Of a stretch of DNA of 8,696 nt, positions 1 through 6,504 are shown in pieces. Both the position numbers and the translations under genes were made by a program. The notes under the pieces are model-generated. The model saw only the letters and a program-made list of their open reading frames with translations, was not told the origin of the DNA and did not search any database. The stretch's first letter is position 1; every line of letters begins with the position of its first letter. Location of the stretch: assembly GCA_964430275.1 (NCBI GenBank), contig CAYSGF010000339.1, positions 1 to 8,696 on the forward strand, given 5' to 3'. Source of the DNA: DASTYK01 sp964430275. Its GTDB lineage: Bacteria; Gemmatimonadota; Gemmatimonadetes; Longimicrobiales; RSA9.

Positions 1-1
1 C

Positions 2-121
2 GAAACACCGGCGGACACGATCGCGCGCGCCGCCGGCGCCATCGGCCCCGACACGGAAACCGATCCGCTGCGCCTCATGCAGTACGACGACCGCCCCGGT
101 CAGAGCGACGGCCGGCGGTAG
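2..121 (+). CDS. 3' end of an unrecognised gene (partial)
   Basis: An open frame enters from the left edge and ends at TAG 119-121, giving 39 residues that finish in LRLMQYDDRPGQSDGRR. About 34 of the 39 codons end in G or C, which matches the clear genes in this window and argues that the frame is really coding. The fragment has no motif that I can assign with confidence. The charged, polar tail looks like the C-terminus of a soluble protein. Its stop lies 11 bp before the first heptamer unit of the left repeat cassette, and it converges with the M14 peptidase gene on the other side of that cassette. Function unknown. Confidence 0.6.
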   Translation, partial: ETPADTIARAAGAIGPDTETDPLRLMQYDDRPGQSDGRR

Positions 122-132
122 GCGCGACCTCG

Positions 133-187
133 CGGAGTTGCGGAGTGCGGAGTGCGGAGTGCGGAGTGCGGAGTGCGGAGTGCGGAG
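133..187. repeat. Heptamer tandem array, left cassette, distal side
   Basis: Six perfect tandem copies of CGGAGTG occupy 141-182. A degenerate unit with one extra base precedes them (133-140) and a partial unit follows (183-187). Read on the sense (-) strand of the neighbouring decayed gene, the array is (CCGCACT)n just after the gene. That is the reverse complement of the array found upstream of the same gene at 604-631. Confidence 0.95.
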
Positions 188-189
188 GC

Positions 190-541
190 TGGGCTTGACG
201 CGTTGCGCTTCGATCAAGGCGGAACAGCATCAGGCTGATTCGCAGACGGCGGCAACCGGCAATTTCGGAGGCTGATTCGAGCCCCGAGGTGCTCGACGCA
301 CGCGGGGGGCCTGCGGATTCCCAGCGGAGCGCCATCCGGCAAGACCGCACCTCTCGCCGCGGCTCAGCTCCGACGCTCCCTCGCCCAATTGGAGTACCAT
401 CGAGCTCCCGACCGTACCGCTTGGCTTCGTAACTGCTCGTCGCTACGCCGAGCTCTTACTGTAATCCCGCCACGAGCGGGAGTCTGGTCGCCCCCAGCCG
501 ACGGTGCGGGAAGGCGGGGCCGGGATCGGATCCTGGTCCAT
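190..541 (-). pseudogene. Decayed four-helix-bundle (23S IVS/Avd-like) protein gene
   Basis: This is a broken paralogue of the intact gene at 8182-8565. Reading the - strand, the start MDQDPIP (541 downward) matches MDQHPIP. DEQLRSQAVRS (about 411-443) matches DEHLRSQAVRS but lies in a second frame. SEIAGCRRLRISLMLFRL (about 208-268) matches AEIAECRALLQRISLMLFRL in a third frame. At least two frameshifts are therefore needed. The first segment is also about 17 nt shorter than in the intact copy, and the region before SEIAGC has lost several codons. Nucleotide identity is still obvious, for example GAGCTCGATGGT and TGATGCTGTTCCGCC in both copies. The intact relative belongs to the four-helix-bundle family known from intervening sequences of 23S rRNA and from diversity-generating retroelements (Avd). 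The stop codon is not preserved, so the left end is approximate. Very unlikely to give a functional product. Confidence 0.88.
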
Positions 542-603
542 ACGATGACCACGGGTCGGCTGCGGGATCAGGTGGATCGGGGAAGCGGCCAGCACGTCCG
601 CCC

Positions 604-631
604 TCCGAATTCCGCACTCCGCACTCCGCAC
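604..631. repeat. Heptamer tandem array, left cassette, proximal side
   Basis: Four tandem units stand in a row: TCCGAAT at 604-610, then three copies of TCCGCAC at 611-631. The array touches the stop codon of the M14 peptidase gene (CTA at 633-635 on the + strand). It lies 62 bp upstream of the decayed four-helix-bundle gene and is inverted relative to the array at 133-187. Confidence 0.9.
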
Positions 632-632
632 C

Positions 633-3211
633 CTACGGCACCCCCATCTCCCCCCCGAAGAACACCGCATTCAGGAACAGCCGGTTCATGCCGTACCAGT
701 ACCCGCGGAAGTTCGGGTTGTCGACCAGCAGCACGACCGCGCCGTTGCCGAGCTGATCGACGAGTGCGGATGGCGAGCCGCGCAGCCGCTCCAGATTCGG
801 TGCGGAGATGTAGCCGCTCAGGTGCGGCTCGTCCGTCAGCTGTGCGACGGTGCTGTACGGGTTCTCGCTCGGCTCGAAGAAGATCGTGTGATCGCGCCAG
901 ACGGGCAGCGTGCGCTCGTGGTAGCCGAACGCGAGCGGGTGCGTGATGTCGAGGTCCGCCTCCCAGATCGAGCCGCCGATCTCCTGCGCGCCCGCGATCT
1001 CGTCGGCATCGGCGTAGTCGCGGCGCACCGGCAGCGAGTCGGCGTCCTCCTCCTCAACCAGCGAAATATTCGGTGTCAGTCCGTTCCGTGCTGCCCAGCG
1101 CGTTGCCGTGCGGGTGGTGATCAGCGTGCCGCCCGCGCGCACCCAGCGCTCGAGGTCTGCCAGCTCGTCGTCGTCGATGTAGTCGAGGTTGCCGGACACG
1201 AGCACGACGACGTCGTACTCCGACAGCGCGACGCGTCCCCAGTCGTTCACGTCGACCTTCGTCACGGGCATTGCGATCTTCGTGTCCAGCAGGTGCCACA
1301 GCTGACCGGCCTCGTACGACGAGACGCCCTCGCCGATCGGCATCAGCACACGCGGCACCGTGAGTGGGCGGAAGCTGCGGCTGCCGAGGTCCGGCCCGCC
1401 GATCGAGTAGCCGGTCGCCACGCTCTGAAAGCGTACGCCCGCATCCCGTGCGGCGGCGCGCACCGCCTCGTGCAGTGCCACGGCGTCCATGGACTGGCGC
1501 GTGACCGGGATGACGATCGAGCCGCGCGGGTACGCGCGCTGTCCCTCGTTCGTCTGTGCGGTGAACGGTTCGAATGCGACGTCCGCGCGCACGTCCTGCG
1601 CGAGCAGTGCGTACAGGGCGCGCGGTGCGTAGTAGTCGCTCCAGTCGAGCAGGTACGCATAGCCGCTTCGTGGCACGGTGCCACTGGCGACCGGTGCAGG
1701 CACCTCCGTGACGCGCGCGCCCAGCCGGTAGTCACCGCGGACTTCGCCGTCGGGCATGCCGTACGCCAGGCTGACGGTCCAGGTCGATGCATCGTAGAAC
1801 GCACTGTCCGCATACTCGTTCGTGCGCTCGAAGATCGAGCGGACCATGCGGTAGAGCCGCTGCCGGGTCGGCACGATCCACGACGTCCCCGGCGCAAAGG
1901 TCCGGCCGCTCGCGCGCAGCTCGCCCGACAGTGCATACACCTCGATGCGATGGCGCAGTAGCAGGTCGAGGAACGCGCGGTTGAGGCCGGCATCCTGTGC
2001 ATCACCGAAGACATACGCCTTCACGGGGAAGTCATCCGCGTCTTCGAGCGCCGACTCGAAGAACTCGCGCTGTAGTCGAGCATCGTCGTGCGCTGGTCGA
2101 CCGCAGCGCGCACCGTCGCCATTGCAGTGCGCAGGTGGTTGCGGATGCCGAACGCAAAGGTCAGCAGCCCGTGGTGGGCGCTCTCCTGCAGGTGCCCGCG
2201 CGAGCTCGCCTGCTCGAACACGAGCCCGAGACCGCCCAGAAAGTTCGGATACGTCGAGCCGTAGCCCGGGTACACGTTGTCGTAGACTTCCTTCGTGAAA
2301 TAGAAGGAGCCGATCTCGTCGAGCGAGGCAGCCCAGTAGCGTGCGAAGTCGAGTGTGATGTCCGTGTACAGCCGCTCCGGCAGCAGCGGGTTCCAGGAGC
2401 CGTACGGCTTGCTCGGCTCGAAGAAGTAGCTGCTGTTCGTGCCCATTTCGTGGTAGTCCGTGACGACGTTCGGCTGCCATGCGTGGTGGAACTCGATGCG
2501 TGCGCGACTCTCCGGGTTCTCGAGCGGCAGCCAGTCGCGGTTCAGGTCGAACCAGTAGTGGTTCGTGCGGCCGCCCGGCCACACCTCGTTGTGCTCGCGA
2601 TCGAGCGGATCCGCAACCAGCGGTGACGCGCGGTGCATGTTCGCCCAGTGCGTATGCCGGTCCCGCCCGTCCGGGTTCAGCGACGGCTCGATATGGTAGA
2701 CGCCGGCAGCCAGGTAGCGCGCGACGTCGGGGGACTGGCCGGCCACCAGCCAGTACGCGGTGAGGAGCGCCGCCTCCGCCGAGGACGGCTCGTTGCCGTG
2801 CACGTTGTAGCCGAGATGTACGACGATCGGGCGGTCCGCCGCCGGCTGCGCAGGCTGCGACGGGTCGGCCGCACGCAGGTGCGCCTGCCGGATCGCCTCC
2901 AGGCGCGCGTGATTCTGCGGTGCCGTCACGGTCAGTACCGGCATCGCGCGCTGCTCGTACGTCGTGCCGACCTCCTGATAGGCCGCCCGCGGCGAGAGCC
3001 GCGCCAGCTCCTGCATGTATGCAACGATGCGGTCATGGCGCGTGTGGTACTCGCCGATGCCGTAGCCGAGAAACTCCGCGGGACTCGGGATCGCCGGATC
3101 GAACTGCTCGCCGGCAGGGAAGAAGTAGTCGTTCTGCGCCTGTGCCTGTGGGGCTCCGCTCAGCAGGGCCACTGCCAGCAGTGCGCGCACGCTCCAGTGC
3201 TTCCGCGTCAT
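633..3211 (-). CDS. Secreted M14 zinc carboxypeptidase, frameshifted
   Basis: Probable exported metallocarboxypeptidase of about 859 residues that removes C-terminal amino acids from peptides. The start at 3211 is preceded by AGGAG (spacing 10) and followed by a signal peptide, MTRKHWSVRALLAVALLSG, with likely cleavage near AQAQ (residue 26). The M14 catalytic domain is complete: zinc ligands H138 and E141 in HGNE, H254 in DYHEMG; substrate-binding NPDGRDR (179-185) and DLNRDW (222-227); catalytic glutamate E333 in LVFEQ. The reading frame breaks at about residue 379 (near 2072). The frame used up to there runs on to a stop at 2021, while the remaining 480 or so residues, ending in GGEMGVP, lie in the next frame. 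Restoring one base gives an unbroken 860-codon gene, so the lesion is a single deletion. The C-terminal part contains YDVVVLVSGNLDYIDDDELADL followed by VRAGGTLI, in the style of a glutamine-amidotransferase-like domain often seen in these long M14 proteins. If the deletion is real the gene is a recent pseudogene that could still make the whole catalytic domain. It may equally be a sequencing or assembly error. It follows the helicase gene after 136 bp, in the same direction. Confidence 0.9.
2071..2074 (-). other. One-base deletion (frameshift) in the M14 peptidase gene
   Basis: On the - strand the sequence reads GACTACAGCGCGAGTTC. One more C (GACTACCAGCGCGAGTTC) would give LDYQREFF and join both halves of the protein in frame. 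The present frame instead reads LDYSASSSS and stops at 2021. No slippery heptanucleotide is visible here, so programmed frameshifting is unlikely. Confidence 0.85.
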
Positions 3212-3347
3212 CGCCGCTTCGCTCCTGTCGGGTTTCCGGTGGACCGGTATCATGGCGCTGCCCGGCGCGCCGCACAACGCAACCACACGGAGGCAGCCGG
3301 CACGTGCGGTGAACGATGTCCCGCCGCGGCAATCCGTGCCGCCGGGC

Positions 3348-5033
3348 TCAGCCCTCCCGCCGCACCGTCGCCTTCTTCCCGCGGATCGTCGTTGCGCGCA
3401 GTGCTGCGATCACCTGCGCCGCCGAACTCTCCGGCACCTCGACGACAGAGCCGTTTTCGGTGATCTCGATCGCGCCGATCTCGCCGCCGCGCAGTCCCGC
3501 CTCGTTCGCAATCGCCCCGACCAGGTCCTGCGGGCGGATCCCCGCGCGCCGGCCGATGCCGATGAAGATGCGCGCGTTCGGCCCACCGCGTTCGCCGCGC
3601 CGGCCCGCCCCACGGCCACCAGCGCCGCCGCCGCCCGGGCGCTGACGCTCGCGCCCCTTCGGCGTGTCGCGCGGCAGTGCGACGTCGCGAATCTCCGCCT
3701 CCTCCTCCGCGCCGCCCGCCGTCACCTGGTGCGCGAGCTGCACAGCCGCGAGCGCCACCGCCATGACATCGAACTCGTCGGCCAGCGACTCGACGACGAC
3801 GCGCACGGAATCGAGATCGTCGTTCAGGATCAGCTCCCGCAGCGATGCCCGCGTCAGCTCCAGCCGGCGCGTCTGCAGGTCCGCGACGGTCGGCACCCGC
3901 TCGATCGTGATGCGCTGCTTCGTCGCACGCTCGATGTTGCGCAGCATGCGATGCTCACGCGGTTCCGCCAGCGTGATCGCGACACCCTCGCGACCGGCGC
4001 GCCCGATCCGGCCGATGCGGTGAACGTACGCATCCGGCGCCGAGGGGACGTCGTAGTTGATCACATGCGTGAGCTGCTCGATGTCGAGCCCGCGCGCCGC
4101 CACGTCCGTCGCCACGAGCAGGTCCGCCGTGCCCGTGCGCAGCCGCCCCATCGCCCGGTCCCGCTGCTCCTGCGCCATGCCGCCGTGCAGCGCTTCCGCA
4201 CGGTAACCGCGCGCGTTCAGTGCATCCGTGACTTCATCGACTTCATTGCGCGTACGGCAGAACACGATGCCCGCAGTCGGCGCCTCGACGTCGAGCACGC
4301 GACCGAGCGCGGCCAGCTTCTGGGCGCGCGTGACGACATACGCAGTCTGCCGCACCTTCGGCGCTTCGCTCGCCGGCCCGGTCTCGCGCGCGATCTCGAG
4401 ACGGACCGGATCGCGCAGGTGGCGCCGCGCGAGCGCGGCGATGCGCGCCGGCATCGTCGCCGAGAACAGCACCGTCTGCCGACTCGCCGGCGTGTCGGCA
4501 AGAATCGCATCGATGTCTTCCGCGAAGCCCATGTCGAGCATCTCGTCCGCCTCGTCGAGCACGACCACGGCGAGCGAACCGAGTTCGAGCGTGCCGCGCC
4601 GGATGTGATCGAGCGCGCGCCCCGGTGTCGCGACGACCACGTCGACACCGCGCTTCAGTGAGCCGAGCTGCCGGCCGATCGGCTGCCCGCCGTAAATCGG
4701 CAGCACGCGCGCGCCCAGGCCGCGGCCGTACCGGTGCAGCGCCTCCGAGACCTGGACCGCCAGCTCACGCGTCGGCACGAGCACGAGCGCGCGCGGCTGC
4801 GTGCCGCTCAGGTTCGTCTCGGACAGGCGCTGGAGCAGCGGCAGCGCGAACGCGGCAGTCTTGCCCGTGCCCGTTGCCGCCTGGCCGAGCAGGTCGCGCC
4901 CCTCCAGCAACGGCGGGAGCGCCTCGCGCTGGATCGGCGTCGGTTCCTCGTAACCGAGGCCGACAAGGGCGGACAACAGCTCCGGACGCAGGCCGAATGC
5001 GTCGAATGATGCAGAAGTCTCCATGGACGCCAT
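3348..5033 (-). CDS. deaD: DEAD-box ATP-dependent RNA helicase, DeaD/CsdA type
   Basis: Cytoplasmic RNA helicase of 561 residues that uses ATP to unwind short RNA duplexes. Relatives act in ribosome assembly, mRNA decay and cold adaptation. Motifs in order: Q-motif region F10 to Q35 (PTPIQ), Walker A ATGTGKT (53-59), PTRELA (87-92), TPGR (136-139), DEAD (160-163), SAT (191-193), LHGGM (282-286), ATDVAARGLDI (308-318) and HRIGRIGRAG (338-347), where isoleucine replaces the usual threonine of HRIGRTGR. After the two RecA-like domains come a helical stretch, a Gly/Arg-rich linker (about 461-484) and a DbpA-type RNA-binding domain (about 485-561, starting ARIFIGIG). Length and order fit the DeaD/CsdA branch better than RhlE or SrmB. 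The start at 5033 is chosen because AAAGGG lies 7 nt upstream and FDAFGL follows, as usual. The frame stays open to 5150, but that part only reads through the adjacent inverted repeat. All catalytic motifs look intact. Confidence 0.95.
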   Translation of the reverse strand: MASMETSASFDAFGLRPELLSALVGLGYEEPTPIQREALPPLLEGRDLLGQAATGTGKTAAFALPLLQRLSETNLSGTQPRALVLVPTRELAVQVSEALHRYGRGLGARVLPIYGGQPIGRQLGSLKRGVDVVVATPGRALDHIRRGTLELGSLAVVVLDEADEMLDMGFAEDIDAILADTPASRQTVLFSATMPARIAALARRHLRDPVRLEIARETGPASEAPKVRQTAYVVTRAQKLAALGRVLDVEAPTAGIVFCRTRNEVDEVTDALNARGYRAEALHGGMAQEQRDRAMGRLRTGTADLLVATDVAARGLDIEQLTHVINYDVPSAPDAYVHRIGRIGRAGREGVAITLAEPREHRMLRNIERATKQRITIERVPTVADLQTRRLELTRASLRELILNDDLDSVRVVVESLADEFDVMAVALAAVQLAHQVTAGGAEEEAEIRDVALPRDTPKGRERQRPGGGGAGGRGAGRRGERGGPNARIFIGIGRRAGIRPQDLVGAIANEAGLRGGEIGAIEITENGSVVEVPESSAAQVIAALRATTIRGKKATVRREG

Positions 5034-5040
5034 GGGTTTT

Positions 5041-5048
5041 CCCTTTCC
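5041..5048 (-). promoter_or_regulatory. Ribosome binding site of the helicase gene
   Basis: On the - strand GGAAAGGG is followed by AAAACCC and the ATG at 5033. Its first two bases are the last two of the 129-bp inverted repeat, so folding of that repeat in mRNA could affect ribosome access. This site decides the start over the longer open frame. Confidence 0.65.
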
Positions 5049-5175
5049 GGACCATGATTGATTTTTAACTTTTGGCCGTTCCGCGCATGGACGCGTTGCT
5101 GACCTCGCGCAAGGAAAGCGCCGAAGAACGGGCATGCTCGAACCGGCCAAAAGCTAAAAATCAATCATGGTCCGG
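5047..5175. repeat. 129-bp element with 32-bp near-perfect inverted repeats
   Basis: The arm at 5047-5078 (CCGGACCATGATTGATTTTT and on to TTTTGGCCG) is the reverse complement of 5144-5175 with a single mismatch. The loop is 65 nt, and its outer parts (5079-5093 and 5129-5143) pair imperfectly. The arms hold A/T runs that stand out in this GC-rich context. One arm contains the stop codon of the metallophosphoesterase gene (5165-5167), and the other ends where the helicase ribosome binding site begins. No U-run follows the stem in either direction, so it is not a standard intrinsic terminator. It may be a small non-autonomous palindromic element (MITE-like) or a structured leader of the helicase mRNA. 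No flanking duplication is evident. Confidence 0.9.
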
Positions 5176-6214
5176 AGGGGTCTGCCCGCAGCACGTAGCC
5201 GTTCACACCGTCGATCCGCGCCGGCAGCGCGTTCCGGTCGACCGGTGCCACACGCCGGCCACTGTCCACGCGGTACGTCCGGTCCACGATCTCGCCGGAC
5301 GCATGCAGCTCGAGCAGCGTGATCGATTTGTAAGGGGGCATACTGCTGTCGAGCAGCGGTCGCGGCCCCTGCCCGAGCGCTCCCGTCGACAGCAGCAGCA
5401 GGCTGCCGCGGTATCCCGGATAGTAGGCGTGGTGGTGCCCCGCGATGTACATCGCGACCCCGCCGCGCTCGAGGACCGCGCGCACCGAATCCGGCTCCGC
5501 CTGCACCTCGCCGACCCGGTTGCGTCCTTCCGCTACGGCGTACAGCGGCACGTGACCGAGGGCGATGCGGACGCGCGCGCTGCGCGCCGCCTCACTCGCG
5601 AGCGTGCGTCGCACCCACGCGAGCTGCGCACTGTCCGCGGCGACGGCGCCGGTCGAAGCGTCCAGCACGAGGACGAACGCATCGCCGATGCTGAATGCGT
5701 AGGAGAACGGGAAGTGCCCGTCGTCGACCATCTCGAGAGAGAGCGCATGTGCCGGTTGTGTCCAGTACGCGCGCGCGAGGCGCCGGTCTCGTCCGTGCGC
5801 AGGGTGCCCCGAGGCGTCGTGGTTGCCCAGCGTGAATGCAAACGGAATGTCGGCAGCCCGCAGCGGCGCGGCGACGACGGAATCGAATGCCGCCCACATC
5901 GCGCGCACCTGCTCGTCGCCGAGCGACGGCCGCTGCCCCGCGATCATGTCCCCGGCGATCAGCACGACATCGGGCTGCCACTCTTCCGTCACGAGGGTCA
6001 CGGCCGCGCTCACCTCGGGCTCGTACTCCGTCGAGCCGTAGGCGGAGTTCAGGTCGCTCAGCACCACGATGCGCAGCGGCGCGTCGTCGCCGGCGGGCCG
6101 CCCCGCGCACGCGAGCAGCGCGGTCACGAGGATGCAGGCCGCAAACCGGATGACGGCGCCGCGGGCGGGCACAGGGCGTCGCATGGCGGAGGTAACGTGT
6201 ACCGGTCGTCGCAT
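5165..6214 (-). CDS. Calcineurin-like metallophosphoesterase, predicted lipoprotein
   Basis: Predicted exported phosphoesterase of 349 residues, substrate unknown. The N-terminus has a basic region, a hydrophobic segment and a lipobox LLAC with cysteine at residue 36, so the mature protein is probably lipid-anchored outside the cytoplasmic membrane. Metal-site motifs in order: SDLN (D54, N56), GD (D89), GNHD (N131, H132), GHVP (H221) and GHHH (H260, H262). The first motif is normally DxH; here asparagine stands in the histidine place, inside SDLNSAYGS. All other ligands are present. Start 6214 is preferred for a weak GGGGA upstream; 6226 and 6184 are also in-frame ATGs. The sequences after 6214 (MRRPVHVTSA) and after 6184 (MRRPVPARGA) look like a duplicated start region. 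The stop lies inside the inverted repeat before the helicase. The 5' end faces the sulfatase gene across a short divergent intergenic region in which I see no convincing promoter boxes. Confidence 0.88.
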   Translation of the reverse strand: MRRPVHVTSAMRRPVPARGAVIRFAACILVTALLACAGRPAGDDAPLRIVVLSDLNSAYGSTEYEPEVSAAVTLVTEEWQPDVVLIAGDMIAGQRPSLGDEQVRAMWAAFDSVVAAPLRAADIPFAFTLGNHDASGHPAHGRDRRLARAYWTQPAHALSLEMVDDGHFPFSYAFSIGDAFVLVLDASTGAVAADSAQLAWVRRTLASEAARSARVRIALGHVPLYAVAEGRNRVGEVQAEPDSVRAVLERGGVAMYIAGHHHAYYPGYRGSLLLLSTGALGQGPRPLLDSSMPPYKSITLLELHASGEIVDRTYRVDSGRRVAPVDRNALPARIDGVNGYVLRADPSGP

Positions 6215-6387
6215 GGTGTGAATCATCCCCGCATCATAGACTGCGGCTGACGCGCACGCGAACCCGAGTGGACCGAGGAGCAGGCTCGATGAGAGAATCC
6301 CTGACGACCCGTGCGCCGGCGAGGACCCGTGCGGCGGCGTGGACCTGTGCGTCGGCCACCGGTGAGCGCAGGCCGGTGGAGATACCC

Positions 6388-6504
6388 ATGCGATCCGGCG
6401 CGTTGCGATCCGGCGCGTTGCGATCCCGCGCGTTGCGATCCCGTGCGTTGCGATCCCGCGCGTTGCGTGCGTTGCGACCCCGTGCGTTGCGATCCGGCGC
6501 GTTC
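6388..6504 (+). repeat. 15-bp in-frame tandem repeat at the sulfatase start
   Basis: From 6391, units of the form CGATCCGGCGCGTTG recur: five full copies to 6465, a 9-bp remnant (6466-6474), then two more full units (6475-6504). They encode (R-S-G/R-A-L)n. In shifted phase the unit is TGCGATCC plus GGCGCG preceded by A or T, so the ATG at 6388 is itself the first unit and each later unit carries an in-frame TTG. Copies differ mainly at G/C and C/T positions in the third codon. Confidence 0.93.

Larger units (their letters stand above)
133..631 (-). mobile_element. Candidate heptamer-bounded four-helix-bundle cassette, decayed copy
   Basis: The whole stretch between the two convergent neighbouring genes is one unit: heptamer array (604-631), 62-bp leader, broken four-helix-bundle gene, and the inverse heptamer array (133-187). 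The same order recurs at 8062-8696. Short leader words such as CTGGCCGC and CCCGCAG are shared between the copies, so similarity is not confined to the gene. No transposase is present and no target-site duplication is evident. Calling it mobile is an inference from recurrence and from its clean fit between two genes. This entry accounts for the otherwise gene-free stretch 122-632. Confidence 0.5.

Noticed and set aside
133..187. CRISPR-like array
   Set aside because: Units are 7 bp and directly adjacent, with no spacers, and there are no cas genes.
3320..3346. Terminator hairpin after the helicase gene (GCGGCA/TGCCGC stem, 3326-3342)
   Set aside because: Only six clean pairs with bulged extensions and no U-run on the - strand; such stems are common by chance at this GC content.
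3252..4661. Long plus-strand open frame opposite the helicase (and similar ones opposite the phosphoesterase and the peptidase)
   Set aside because: Arg-rich, low-complexity antisense translations expected at this GC content, lying over genes with clear conserved motifs.
5052..5066. Mini open frame M-I-D-F-stop in both arms of the palindrome
   Set aside because: It appears twice only because the arms are complementary, and there is no convincing ribosome site before it.
5034..5150. N-terminal extension of the helicase frame
   Set aside because: It only reads through the palindromic element. A good ribosome site and the conserved start of the domain place the start at 5033.
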